A DNA stretch of 64,000 nucleotides from Diphasiastrum complanatum (GCA_029204225.1 CM055098.1:7982246-8046245); one strand, 5' to 3'; counted from the stretch's first letter, positions 35,220 to 46,989 are shown. A program made the numbers and translations. The notes: generated from the sequence alone by a model not told the origin.

Positions 35220-38200
35220 AGCTGACCATGAGACTTACATCCTCCATCTAGCTAGGCTGACATCCTATCAGACACTTACAAGCACAGACCTATAAAGCTA
35301 ACATACATGAGCGACTGAGGCTCAACCTGAGGAAATCTTACTGCCACCATAAGATTGCATCCTAACCAGATAAACAGCTAGTAGACAATGACAAGTCAAT
35401 GAGCATAAAATGACTACTTTGTTCCTGACGTAGCAAATGCACAGCCACATAAAACTCTGACTCAGATCCAGACTCTCGTGACAAGGCAACAGCAAGCCCC
35501 CACACACTCATGAAAACCAACACGAATGATAAAGTGTCAAATACATGATCAAGGCCTGCCCATAAGTGGTATTCTGTCGTACCAACACATGTGCCACCTG
35601 TAGATCTGTTGCTACACCACTGGTCACCAAATTAGGTCCTCAACCATGGCCTGCACCTGTACCAAGATGCTCTCATTTCCAAGCATATCACATAGATGTC
35701 CTGAAAGCTGATCCCCATCCATTCCCCATGCTCCAAGCACAAGAGTCTACCAAGGAATCAATGAATGAATGTACACAAACCTCACCATAAGCTATACCTG
35801 AGTAGCTCGCCTACCTCCCAGAGATACTGATGATGATCTGACTGTCCTACATCCCATGTAGGTTCAACTTTCCATGCATGACATTGCCAACTATGATTTG
35901 ACCAGTACATAGGCCTCCCACCAAGGACCCTATCTCACCACAACACTGTATCCATCATAGCGTCCAAGCCAAAACAAATGCAAACTAGATCCACTATCAT
36001 GATGAATAACTTACCCACGATCCATAGCATATCAAGTAGGGTAGCTCCAAAATCTTGTACCCTCCTGTACCATCTAATCACCAAGTATCCATTACCTGCT
36101 GATAGCTCCCCAAGAATCTGTCCACCTGTAGTGCAACTAGACTCCAACTGGATCTAACCAAAAACTATATCCTGCTTACCAGATAATGATGGATAACAAC
36201 AACATGTGACGTCAACCTGGAGACTACTGTACATATGACCATGCAGCTCACCTGATTACTCGCCAAAGTGTCAGCTGTCACTCCCTGAGCAACCATCTCC
36301 ATCCCTGCTGGCTCACAACCATGGGCATGCTAGATCCACATCACCCCGTATTGCACTCCATGCCCTCAAGATATGTACCACCCTAGGTACACTAGATGCC
36401 ACCTACCTCCAAGTAAGCATGACCCATCCTTTGGTCATCACATGATGCACCAATTGAGGAATATCATACCTGAGCAACTGCAGCATCTCCCTGACTGCCA
36501 CCCCAATGGACTCGTCATCCACATACTATGCTCATCTGATGTCTCCGATCCTGGTCACCATCTTGCTAGACAAGCCGAATTCCAAAGCATCACCTGGCTC
36601 CTAGCATCTGCTCGCTCTCCCTGGCTAATGGCCACCTGACACCATGCCAACGCAAGCATATCCCTGAATCGCTGCTCACGGGATCTCGCGACTACTGTCT
36701 CCCTGATCGTACTGAGGTATATGGCTCGAGTGACTTCCTCTAGGCTTATCCCTGATCTCACCACTTGAGAATCTGCACCATGGAAATTCCAACACCTATG
36801 CCAAGCCTAGACTCTTGCAAATACAGGCAAATGCATGAAAGCTATAGTTAGCTTATCCATGTCCGTGATGGTAGATGCCTCCCCATCGATGCCAATGCCA
36901 ATGACTGGCCCTCTGCTGTAATGCCATCCTATACTCCCAAATGAGCACACCATGAAGTCCTCACCATCAGTGTCCCCTCTAGTAGATCTCTAGCAAAACA
37001 CTCACCACAGTGTTTGCCCTCTGATCACACCCCGTGCGATCTCCATCAGCTCTCCAACCTAGAGTTGGCTCTCAAAGCTTCACGCTTTGTCCATTTGCGT
37101 TTGAACTGTTCTGACTCCATCATGAATCCCACCTGTAAGTCCTTCCATGCCAATGACTCAAGTCCAATATGAAATAGTTGTCCCCTAATTATCATCCCAT
37201 GTCATCATGCAGTGCTATCCCTACCAGGTATCCCAATGCCATCCCTGATCACAAAGATCTAAGCATCTACCCTATAGTGCCCACCTGTATTCCCCCAAGC
37301 TAGCTCCAAGATGCTCTTGTGAATGGTTCCAAACCACTCCTTGAGAATACACTGAGATGTGAACTCCAAAGCCACCATCAAGTCCCTCACATGAGATCTT
37401 CCATGGCCCAAACCAAATGATCTGCACCTTGCCATCACTAGAATCTACATCCCTGATGCAATCCTGATATGGCAAATTGACTTGACTTATCCAAACTGGT
37501 AGTTGAAGTGTATCTCCTCGATGACAAACCTGATACACTGCTCCACAACTACAATGGCTTGATCAAAATTGACTTATCGACTGTAAAATCGCAAAATCAT
37601 CACACTTACCACTCGCCAAGAGCATCCAAAGTGTGATTATTGACCTGTTCTTCATCCTCTGCATGTTCCACACATAGCTCGTCCAATGCAAGTCCGCTAT
37701 CTTGCCCAATGGCTTCCAACTGGCACCACTTCGCACTTCCATCACCTGTGACCACCAATATGTGTGTACTTCCAAGCTAGTCCATATTTCTCTCCGAACG
37801 AGAAATTTCCAAGCTACAGATGCGTGTGTCAATGCAGCTATCACCCGACTCGACAATGCCACTACCGATCATACCTGTGAGAGCATTATCCCAAAATGCC
37901 AATTGATGTTGGTTGGTTCTAACCCCAAGAGTTGAACCTGATCACAAGAATTTTCCATCTGTAATCGGCATACCATCTCACCTATGATTGCTTGTGCTCT
38001 CAAAATTGTCGCCAATGATGAGTAGTCACGATGCCAAACTGCACTTCCGTCGCCAAAACTAGCTTTCTCCACACAATTCCACTACCATTCGCCCCCATAC
38101 TACATTTACCGCCTCCAAACACCCTATTACCCTGTCAAGAGTAAGTAATAGTGATTCTGAAGCAATAATGCCTCATTGTACCGCCCTGTAGCAGGTTTCA

Positions 38201-39770
38201 CCAGCCAAAAATTTCTCCAAATTTGGCCCTACGGTACCCAGATAGCGAATGTAGCCCATCACTAGGTCACCCGCACTCCGCTCGATAGAATGGTGACAAA
38301 ATCTCCCTGAAACACGTTTCTCCCTGCTCTGTGACGTTGCTCTATTCTCTGGCTTTAAGCAACTAGTTTCAGGGGTCATTTTGGCCCAAGGATGGCCAAA
38401 AAAGATGCCCTCTAGCCAAGGTTAGGCCTTTTCAAAGGGTGACTTGCAATTTTGAACTATTTCTTTGCAATGAAAATTTTTAATGAAGAAAAGGCTTTCA
38501 AGCCCTTCGAGTCCTTTTTAAAACTTCCTTCTGAAATTTTTTAATGAAAATGAAGGTTGTTTTGCCCTTCATTTCTTCATGGGCCCTTTTAAAGCCCCCT
38601 TCAAGCCATCCAATGGCCCTTTTTGATCCTAAGGCCCACAACTGAATATCTTCCACCATTAAATTGCCAAAGCCCGATCCAATGGCCACGCTCCATCTCG
38701 TGCATTTACCTACAGCCCTCCATACACCATACACTTATGGCAACTAAGTGTTCATTTTGGCTGGCTGTGCACAACATCCGCAAGGGTCTTCCACGGCCTG
38801 TTCTAGCCTCTCTCTCTCTTCCTCTCCTTTGCTTGCTAATTTCCATAGTTATGGCAACTCCAAAAAATCTGATCCAACGCTCTTCCTGGCATGTGGCTGC
38901 CTACAGCCTCCTACAGATTTCTTTGAGCTACTACAGCACCCCTCTGTACCATTTTCCAGCAACCAAAAGTGTTGCCTATGGTGAAAGATCCAGGCTTTTT
39001 CCTCTTCAAATCCTAGACTTTATAAACCATCCATGGCTTCAAAGCAAACTGCTCCTTCTGTAGATTATGGCTGACTGTGGCCTCCTAGCCACACCTTGGC
39101 AGCACTAGGGCGCCCTACTGCATGATTTTACAGCATTAGAAAAGGCTTTCTACAGAGAAAGATCTATGCTTTTCACTTTGTAAACCCCGATTTCCAAACC
39201 ATAGCTCTAAGAGAGGATTTCTTGGGCATTTATCAGTCTTTTACTAAGATTTCAGTTGCAGCTCCTACACCATTGAGGTTGCCCTCCCTCAGGTGTTCTG
39301 AACCAATTTACAGTTCTCCAATTGATGCGATATTGACAACAAACAAGCAAATTTTTCCCTGAAATCCGTCAACACCCCACAAAATTGGAAATTTTCCAAA
39401 TTTCCTCCGTTTTCAATCAAATTTGATCTTGTAAATTGCTATGGCTCTCCATCACTACTCTTTGCATACCCATGCAAGCCCCGTTGCGCCAAACGGTTGT
39501 CCACATAGTGAATTTTGAAGCCATCACCGATGATTTCCCCAAAACCATCGAAACTGCAAGATTTTCCGTGAATTCTCTCTGGAATCCACTTACGACGATC
39601 GTTCCGATCTTCCCTGAAGCTCCGATCGAAGGAATTTTGTTGTCTCTAGCCATCCGGACTGCCAATACCCCGTATGGAGTCCTCTCTCATGTGATCTTTG
39701 AGTGTTATTTCTCCTGGTGAAAGACGTTATCCCATAGCTCCACCAGATCGTGCATAGCTGCAACACCCTG

Positions 39771-39785
39771 ACGCTCTGATACCAA
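39771..39785 (-). promoter_or_regulatory. Primer-binding site of the LARD-like element
   Basis: Minus-strand TTGGTATCAGAGCG, initiator tRNA-Met type, two bases from the LTR edge. Confidence 0.8.
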
Positions 39786-39787
39786 GT

Positions 39788-40037
39788 TGAAATTCTGTTA
39801 GGATCTAGTGCAGTATGCAAATCACATCACACAATCACCATATCCACTCCTCACAAGCTCTCAAAGATGGCACAACAAAGTTATTAGATTACAAAGAAAC
39901 ACTGTACATATACAGTATTCACAAACTGCATGAAAAGGCAAGTGTCCTAAAATTGGCCTACCACCTGTCAAACTAAGGTCGGGCCCAATATGGCCAAATT
40001 CGACCGACAAACTTGGGACATGCCCCCAAGTATATCA
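39788..40037 (-). repeat. Right (5') LTR of the LARD-like element
   Basis: 250 bp. On the minus strand it reads TGATATACTTGGGGG... to ...CAGAATTTCA, so TG/CA ends are possible. Confidence 0.85.
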
Positions 40038-40299
40038 AGTACTGTAAATAACTATGTACAGGCTAATTCTTCCTATGTGTGGCTACCCGGCTAACCCAAG
40101 TAGCCATCTACGGGATCAGTGCCCGATCAATATATCCTAACGGGTCACGTCCCGATCACAACCATATACAGTAAACCAAATAAATTGTACACTAATGACA
40201 TCATCACATTTAGAGCTTATACTAATGAATAAGATCACAAGCTGATTTCTAACTAATATTATTGGGACATGTGGATGTCGAATAGTTGAAAAGTCAAAA

Positions 40300-41441
40300 A
40301 AAATATCTTTACAAAGGGCCCTTATAGCGCTTGGACCTCCTTTTATGAATGTATGGTGTACAAAGTATAACAAGGAAGGACACCATTATTCGGAATGTAG
40401 AGCTAAGATGCAAGTTTCCTATGTTGAAGAAAGCTATGAGGAAGAGAATTTCAATAATGAAGTTGTGTATTTGATGGAGGTGGATCCTGGTGAAAATGTA
40501 TATGAAGTACAGACTACTAGTGTGAAAACAAATACTACACCAGCCTCTACTTCATTTGAACCTCTTGTAAGGAAGTTTATTCCAATACAAAAATATGTAC
40601 CCAATCAACAGAAGACCGATGTTCAAAGGACAAAATCTATACCTACATGTTATAATTGTGGAACACCTGGACATTATTCTAATGAATGTCTAGAACCAAA
40701 GAAGCAGGTTGGATATGTGCTTTTGTGTGGAAATTGTAAATCAAAAGCACATGTAACTTTAGAGTGTTCTAAACCACCAATTAAAAAGTTGTTGGTGAAG
40801 TATGTGAAGTTTGAAGCCGCCAAAGATAAAGAAGTTAAGGATGAAGTGGTACAGCAGGTCGAATTTTCTGAAGAAGAAACAACGTGGCCGAATGATATTG
40901 ATTTTGAAGTATTAAAGGTAAGTACAAGAAGTAAGACTAAACAGAAACGACAAAATCAAATTCAACCTGTAATAGAATCGCCAAAGAGAAAGAAAAAATC
41001 TTCAAAGATAAAGACTGATTCAAAAGAAAAAGTCAACAAATCCATTATCCAGGAAGATATTAAAAACGATCTTGATTATGATATAAATGACAGGAAATAT
41101 TTTGCTCTGATATAACGCAAGAAGTAGAATAACTTCTTAACAAAGAGCTAAATAAATCAAAGAAAACAGTCACATTTGAAGAACCTTTGAATTCTATGGT
41201 TTTAAAAAGACCAAAGATTGAAAAATCCTTGTCATTAAGATCAATTTATGATATAATAGAAGATCTTGGTAATCTACGACCAAGTATAACTTTTAAACAA
41301 CTTTTGGAAGACAATGTCTTCTATCAAAAACAACTAAAGGAATCACTAGTAAGAAAATGAAAGAGGAAACCAAGACTACCTCTGAGTAAACATTCATAAG
41401 GTGAAAATGGATGATCGTGGAGCTCCAGAGATCGAATTACA
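40300..41441 (+). pseudogene. Ty3/gypsy-like Gag with three zinc knuckles (first part of interrupted element)
   Basis: A 256-codon frame (40345-41115) carries three CCHC-type knuckles. The first (CTKYNKEGHHYSEC, about residues 5-18) has lost its second Cys; the second (CYNCGTPGHYSNEC) and third (CGNCKSKAHVTLEC) are intact in spacing. The C-terminal third is Lys/Glu-rich and basic, including PKRKKKSSK. Coding-like sequence continues past the stop at 41113 (PSITFKQLLEDNVFYQKQL). The reading is cut at 41441 by the copia insertion and resumes at 45378 with the protease. Upstream (40300-40344) the frame also reads as Gag. Confidence 0.75.
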
Positions 41442-42177
41442 TGTTGAATTTTACACGTGTGGATTGTCCACAACATGTACTTGTGATCTCCTAAGGTGTG
41501 TAGATGCACCAAGATCAAGACTAGGTTAAGATTCAAGATCAATCTTAGATCCTATGGCAAAAACACACTACTACATGCATTCAATCACTTCCAACTCTCA
41601 CTTACACGTGTGGGAAGTATTCAAACAATAATCTAAGTAAAAACAAGCTGCTCTCCTCGGGTAGAGAGAGAAAAAGCATCATGAGCTCTCGAGTAGAGAG
41701 AGAAAGCTAGAAATCCAATAACTCACAAAATCCATGAAATCACCGAATCAATTAGATCCAAAATGAGGAGTACAATGATACTAGTAGATCCACGAGCTAC
41801 CACTATGCTTAACTATGATTGGACCATACTTTGTCACCTCTTGATCCATTGGACCATTGATCCATGCACCTCTTAATTCTATTGGACTATATTCAAGCAC
41901 ACCTCAATTTCCTATTGGACCTCACAAGGTTCCACCTCTAAATCCTATTGGACCTCTTGGAATTCATCAAACAAAAGCTTTACACTTGTCTACACTCTAA
42001 TTGGCACGTGTTTAGCCTCTTACTCTATTTTGGCTCAATAGTGGCATAACAAGTGGAAATGCATAATTTGCCATTTATGCCAAATTTATTCCTATCAACA
42101 TCCTACACCTAGATGCTTGATGTAAAAAACATAAGACCCCTATATCTAACATAGATAATCTTTTTCAATTCTTCACA
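41442..42177 (-). repeat. 3' LTR of the 41442 element
   Basis: Contains ACACGTGTGG near 41453 and 41604 and GGCACGTG near 42003, all with CACGTG cores. Confidence 0.95.
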
Positions 42178-42192
42178 CTCCTCCTAAAAAAT
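42178..42192 (-). promoter_or_regulatory. Polypurine tract of the 41442 element
   Basis: Minus strand AATTTTTTAGGAGGAG just before the LTR start TGTGAAG. Confidence 0.85.
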
Positions 42193-42195
42193 TAT

Positions 42196-43893
42196 CTATG
42201 AAGATTTGGGCATTGATCTTGATATAACTCCAAGATTAGATCTATGCTTGATGAAAGCACTTTTGCTCAAAGGCTTGGTGAGTACATCGGCAATACAAGA
42301 GGACGAGTTGACATGCTCCAAATAGATTTCACCTCCAATAAGCTTTTCTCTCACAAAATGGTGTGCCACTTCTATGTGCTTGCTTCTTGCATGAAATATG
42401 GGATTATTGGCAAGAGCTTGGGCCGAGATGTTATCACACTTGATCATTGGTAGATCATCCTCCTTGATGCACTTTAGCTCCATTAATAACCTCTTGATCC
42501 AAAGCACTTCTTTGGTAGTTGTAGTGAGTGCTTTGTACTCGGCCTCACATGAAGAGAGAGATATAGTATCTTGCTTTTTGGAAAGCCAAGATATTAGATT
42601 GCCTCCAAGAAAGATAGTGTATACACTAATAGACTTTCGATCCATCTTGTCACTTGCAAAATCCGAATCCAAGTAGCCAATAATGGATAGATCTTCACTT
42701 TTATAGAGTAGACCATAATCACAAGATGAAGATACATATCTTAGAATCCTCTTGGCCATCTTCCAATGATGGACCTTAGGATCTTGCATAAATTGACTCA
42801 ATTTGTGCACACAAAAACTTAGATCGGGCCTAGTAATGGTAAGCCAAATCAAGGAGCCTACAAAACTCCTAAAAAGTGTGATGTCCTCAAAAGATATTTC
42901 ATCACCTTTATTAGGATCTTTTACAATTCGCTCCATTGGAGTATCTATGCTCTTAGAATTTTCCATATGGAATTTTTTCAACATAGAGTGAGCATATCTA
43001 GATTGGCATATAAAGACATGATTTTCATAAAAATCAATTTCTAGGCCTAGGATGTAATGCATCTCTCCTAGATCTTGCATTTTAAACTCACATCCAAGTG
43101 CTAGCTTGGTTTCATCAACTAGCTTGATACAACTTCCACAAAGAATAATGTCATCAACATAAATTATAAGAATGACAATATTGCTATCAACAAACTTTAG
43201 ATACATGGAAGGATCATAGTCACTAAGAGTAAATCCTAGTGAGATAAGGAAAGAATTAAGTCTTGAATACCATGATCTTGGTGCTTGCTTGAGTCCATAA
43301 AGACTTTTGAAGAGCAAGCACACTTTGGACTCATCCTTCATGAATCCTTCCGAAATCAGCACACTTTGGAGAGCCTCCAAACTTGGTAGCTCCTTAATGG
43401 CATAGGATTGGACAAGGTTATCAAATTCACTTCTCAAGCCATTGAGAATGACTTGAACTAGCTCATTTTGATTGATGGAATCACCAATGCAAACAAGCTC
43501 TCTATGAATATCTTTTACTCTCAAAACATAACTAGATGCACTCTCATCACTCTTTTGGCTACTTTGAAAGATTTGATTCCTAAGAGTGAGAAGCCTAGAG
43601 GTATTCTTAGCCTCATAGATAGTCTTGAGACAATCCCAAGCTTCTTTGGCTGTTGTACAAGTACCTATCTCCCTCAATATCTCATTAGAGACATTCATCT
43701 TAATGTAGTGGAGAGCCATCCTAGCTCTCTTTTTGTATTTTTGAACCTCTTGAAGAACTTGTGGTTCTTCTTCAAGGCCAAGAACTATGTCCATCACGTC
43801 TTGAAGGATCAAGATGGACTCCATCCTCATTTTCCAAATTGAATAATTTGAAGTGATCAATCTTTCACTTGGTTCCAACAAGGATGAACCCAT
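42196..43893 (-). CDS. In-frame Gag-RT/RNase H fusion ORF of a copia derivative
   Basis: The open frame starts at 43950, but the Gag start by homology with 15011 is the ATG at 43893 (MGSSLLEPSERL). Residue numbers below follow the full 584-codon frame. Residues 20-200 are UBN2 Gag. At about residue 200-203 (codon near 43345) Gag passes directly into RT: EGFMKDESKVCLL, then YGLKQAPRSWY at 218-228, YVDD at 264-267, and RNase H with D428, E469 in SSCEAEY, D506 in KCDN and the SKHIEVAHHFVRE block at 523-535. The CCHC knuckle, protease, integrase and the RT fingers/N-terminal palm (with the first catalytic Asp) are absent. The frame has no stop, although RT cannot be active without its N-terminal half. 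This is probably a large in-frame deletion, at a point where Gag and RT both offer a short Glu-containing match. Confidence 0.9.
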   Translation of the reverse strand: MGSSLLEPSERLITSNYSIWKMRMESILILQDVMDIVLGLEEEPQVLQEVQKYKKRARMALHYIKMNVSNEILREIGTCTTAKEAWDCLKTIYEAKNTSRLLTLRNQIFQSSQKSDESASSYVLRVKDIHRELVCIGDSINQNELVQVILNGLRSEFDNLVQSYAIKELPSLEALQSVLISEGFMKDESKVCLLFKSLYGLKQAPRSWYSRLNSFLISLGFTLSDYDPSMYLKFVDSNIVILIIYVDDIILCGSCIKLVDETKLALGCEFKMQDLGEMHYILGLEIDFYENHVFICQSRYAHSMLKKFHMENSKSIDTPMERIVKDPNKGDEISFEDITLFRSFVGSLIWLTITRPDLSFCVHKLSQFMQDPKVHHWKMAKRILRYVSSSCDYGLLYKSEDLSIIGYLDSDFASDKMDRKSISVYTIFLGGNLISWLSKKQDTISLSSCEAEYKALTTTTKEVLWIKRLLMELKCIKEDDLPMIKCDNISAQALANNPIFHARSKHIEVAHHFVREKLIGGEIYLEHVNSSSCIADVLTKPLSKSAFIKHRSNLGVISRSMPKSS

Positions 43894-44626
43894 TGAAGAC
43901 ATTTGAAGTGAAGAAAACTCAAATGATGAACAATAAATGTTGCTACACACTCTGAGTACTATCTCCTCCTATGAAAGATCTTGCAACTATTTGTGAATTG
44001 ATTCTCACTAGCTACACAAATCTCTCTAAAACAAGATCTATTTCACATCAAATGATGGAGTATAGGCAGAGTTAGGATCAAACACTCTTAGCACGTGTGA
44101 AATACACTAAGAAACCAAATTTGACTCAAATACAATGATATTGCATGAAACAAAATGGCTAAAATCTCAAAAAAGTGCCTAGATCACATATAGATGAGAT
44201 TGGTAAGCATTCAACTGTGATTTTGGATCAAACAAGCAATCTCTTGACCAAACCAAATGTGTCCACCCAGGTTTTAGGTGCCCTACCTAACCCTCTTCAA
44301 AAGCTTATAACTTTTGATTGGCTCAATCAAATGGAATGAAACTGATTGCATCAAAAACTAGACAAAAATAGCTTCAAAACAAGTTATCAAGCAAGATAAA
44401 TGGATCAAATATGAGAGAGAACTTCCAAACTGAAATTGGATGTTCCTCACACGTTTCTGAGCACTTGATTCCATACAGTACCAGGTCAGACCCAATCAAT
44501 GTCCTTTTGATCTCTTTTGATCCAAGATTGAACAAGATAGCTAGGAAAATGGGCCTTGACAACTTCTAGCTCAAGATTGATGAAAAATTTTCACTTAGAT
44601 CCTCAAAATGCATGGTAACCTTAGGT

Positions 44627-44640
44627 AGGCTCTGATACCA
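44627..44640 (-). promoter_or_regulatory. Primer-binding site of the 41442 element
   Basis: Minus-strand TGGTATCAGAGCCT directly adjoining the LTR at 44641. Confidence 0.93.
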
Positions 44641-45377
44641 TGTTGAATTTCACACGTGTGGATTGTCCACAACATGTACTTGTGATCTCCTAAGATGTGT
44701 AGATGCACCAATATCAAGACTAGATTGAGATTCAAGATCAATCTTAGATCCTATGGCAAAAACACACTACTACATGCATTCAATCACTTCCAACTCTCAC
44801 TCACACGTGTGGGAAGTATTCAAAAAATAATCTAAGTAAAAACAAGCTACTCTCCTTGGGTAGAGAGAGAAAAAACATCATGAGCTCTCGAGTAGAGAGA
44901 GAAAGCTAGAAATCCAATAACTCACAAAATCCATGAAATCACCAAATCAATTAGATCCAAAATGAGGAGTACAATGATACTAGTAGATGCACGAGCTACC
45001 ACTATGCTTAACTATGATTGGACCATACTTTGTCACCTCTTGATCCTATTGGACCATTGATCCATGCACGTCTTAATTCTATTGGATTATATTCAAGCAC
45101 ACCTCAATTTCCTATTGGACCTCACAAGGTTCCACCTCTAAATCCTATTGGACCTCTTGGAATTCATCAAACAAAAGCTTTACACTTGTCTACACTCTAA
45201 TTGGCACGTGTTTAGCCTCTTACTCTATTTTGGCTCAATAGTGGCATAACAAGTGGAAATGCATAATTTGCCATCTATGCCAAATTTATTCCTATCAACA
45301 TCCTACACCTAGATGCTTGATGTAAAAAACATAAGACCCCTATATCTAACATAGATAATCTTTTTCAATTCTTCACA
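44641..45377 (-). repeat. 5' LTR of the 41442 element
   Basis: 737 bp, flanked by TSD TTACA on the right. Contains the same three CACGTG-core sites (near 44653, 44804, 45204). Confidence 0.95.
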
Positions 45378-46270
45378 TTACAGATAAAAGGATGTATCAT
45401 CTCTAACGTACCAGTTGATTCAGGATCTGGAGTGAACATCATTACAGTAGAAGTTGGTCAGGAACTTGGATTAACTCATATCATGCCTACTCATAAGTTC
45501 TTAAGGTTAGCACACCAAACAAGGAGAAAGCCAGTGGGATTGCTCAATAATGTTGAGGTGAAAATCGAAGGAGAATCGTTTCTACTAAATTTTGTGGTAA
45601 TTATACCAGTAGCAATCCCTACATAGCCATTATTATTGGGTTGACCATGGCTATATGAAACTGATGTGATTACTCATTGAAAAAAGTGGGAATTCTGATT
45701 TCCTATAAGAGGAACTAACAAGCAAGTCCATATGAGTTGGTTAAATGACAAATATAAAGGTGAGACTCAATTAGATTCCAATTATACTTCGAGATCGTCT
45801 TTTTCTAGTTTAGAGACGGAAACAGAAACATCCAATTATATAGATATTCGATTTCTAGAATGTTATGAACTAGAAGAAGAAGTTGAGCCAAGTGAGTCCC
45901 AAAATAGAGAAGTACATGGGAAAAGCGAGATGAACTCTACTATGGGAATGATTGATGCAGATGAAATTTGAAGGATACCACTTGAGCAGGGAAGGGAAGT
46001 GAATATTTTTGCTCACTTATACAAAATTTGATGGAAGTCTATACTATAAGTTATTAAAAGAATTTATAGATGTCTTTGCCTGGGACTTGAAGAATTTAAA
46101 AAGCATTCCTAGTAAATTTGGAGACCACCAAATCGATTTAAAGGCAGACGCTCTACAAATTCAACAAAGGTAGTACAGACTGAACCCTAAATATTCCCTA
46201 ATGGTAAAAGAAGAACTAGATAAGTCTCTTGAAGCTAGGATAAATCAAACTCTAGAAGCCTCACCCCCAA
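45378..46270 (+). pseudogene. Ty3/gypsy protease and start of RT (second part of interrupted element)
   Basis: After the copia insertion the frame resumes with a retropepsin: VDSGSGVNIITVEVGQELGL (active site D-S-G near 45417-45425), KPVGLLNNVEVKIEGE, then PLLLG*PWLYETD with a TGA where the family has Arg. Two further TGA stops follow where Trp is expected. Ty3 RT N-terminal motifs follow at about 46070-46240 (FAWDLKNLKSIPSKFGDHQI, YRLNPKYSLMVKEELDKSLE). The reading ends near 46270, just before a long CT repeat; the RT core, RNase H and integrase are missing. Stops of the TGG/CGA-to-TGA type fit decay by methyl-cytosine deamination. Confidence 0.8.
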
Positions 46271-46324
46271 GCCAAGGAACATGAAGCATGAATATAGAGT
46301 GAGAGCCTGGCAATGAATCCAAAA

Positions 46325-46326
<2 letters not shown>

Positions 46327-46410
<84 letters not shown>
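46327..46410. repeat. (CT)n microsatellite, about 84 bp
   Basis: Uninterrupted CT; lies where the Ty3 RT reading breaks off. Confidence 0.98.
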
Positions 46411-46414
<4 letters not shown>

Positions 46415-46989
46415 CTCTCTAGTTTCATTCATAGGTTTCACTCTCATTCACCAACATTTCGTCATTTCAAAAACATATACAAATCTCATCATAAAATTCA
46501 CTCCTCTTTAATCTCATCAATACACATACACATACACTTTATTCCTATCATTCACATACAATATTTCTAAAAAACACAAGCACAATCACTTTGAGCCTAT
46601 TTCTATATCTTTCTTTTTCAAACTTTAATTTTGCCAAAGCTAGGATATACTTGTATTATTTCACAAAAAAAAAAAATACTTGCAAGCATTCAAATCAAGT
46701 AGTAGCAATAAGATCCCACTATGAAATTACATGAGCAAACAAAATCTACAAGGCAAAAGAGTGAAATTTTTTTTAAAAAATCACGAAAATTGGAATTCCA
46801 AATAGACTTTGGAATCTGATGGGCCCAAAATCTATCGAATTTTGAAGCTTTCCAATCCTAGAAACACCAACTCAAATTTTTTGATCTGTCTCGATTACTT
46901 ATGTGTCTTTTGAAATATGATGAATATGAAATTTGTCAAAATTCAATGACCAACTAGCTGTCATGTCAGACAAAATTTGTTTTTTGTGT
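46411..46989. other. No recognisable gene
   Basis: AT-rich spacer between the Ty3 remnant and the next copia remnant. Confidence 0.4.

Larger units (their letters stand above)
34969..40037 (-). mobile_element. LARD-like LTR element with a non-coding interior
   Basis: Two 250-bp direct repeats (34969-35219 and 39788-40037) start TGAAATTCTGTTAGG and differ by a few bases and one indel. Inside the right copy, the minus strand reads TTGGTATCAGAGCG, a PBS, so the element points left. The 4.57-kb interior has no Gag, protease, integrase or RT motif; only short unrelated frames occur. It is CA/CT-rich at about 35500-38400. No matching 5-bp target duplication was found (GGAGT versus AGTAC) and the expected polypurine tract is not obvious, so the copy may be rearranged. 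Its 38400-39780 leader resembles the leader of the copia at 47702-49000. Confidence 0.7.
41442..45377 (-). mobile_element. Complete non-autonomous copia derivative with Gag fused to RT/RNase H
   Basis: LTRs at 41442-42177 (736 bp) and 44641-45377 (737 bp) begin TGTTGAATT and end AATTCTTCACA on plus. They are flanked by a perfect duplication TTACA (41437-41441, 45378-45382). On the minus strand a PBS follows the right LTR and AGGAGGAG precedes the left one. I count about 15 substitutions, mostly transitions, and one indel between LTRs (about 98% identity), so insertion was fairly recent. The interior holds one 584-codon ORF and a leader of about 0.7 kb. The element sits inside the Ty3 remnant; the TSD shows the two flanks were once continuous. 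Confidence 0.95.

Noticed and set aside
34969-40037. Segmental duplication instead of LTRs
   Set aside because: The minus-strand PBS directly inside the right repeat favours LTRs, although the lack of a TSD leaves some doubt.
40300-46270. Endogenous pararetrovirus (caulimovirid) insertion
   Set aside because: No movement-protein or coat-protein motifs; knuckles, protease and RT N-terminus fit a Ty3/gypsy element.
46235-46570. Open frames in the CT run near 46.3 kb
   Set aside because: They encode only Glu-Arg or Ser-Leu repeats from the dinucleotide tract; the same holds for 56003-56275, 58922-59218 and 63565-63921.
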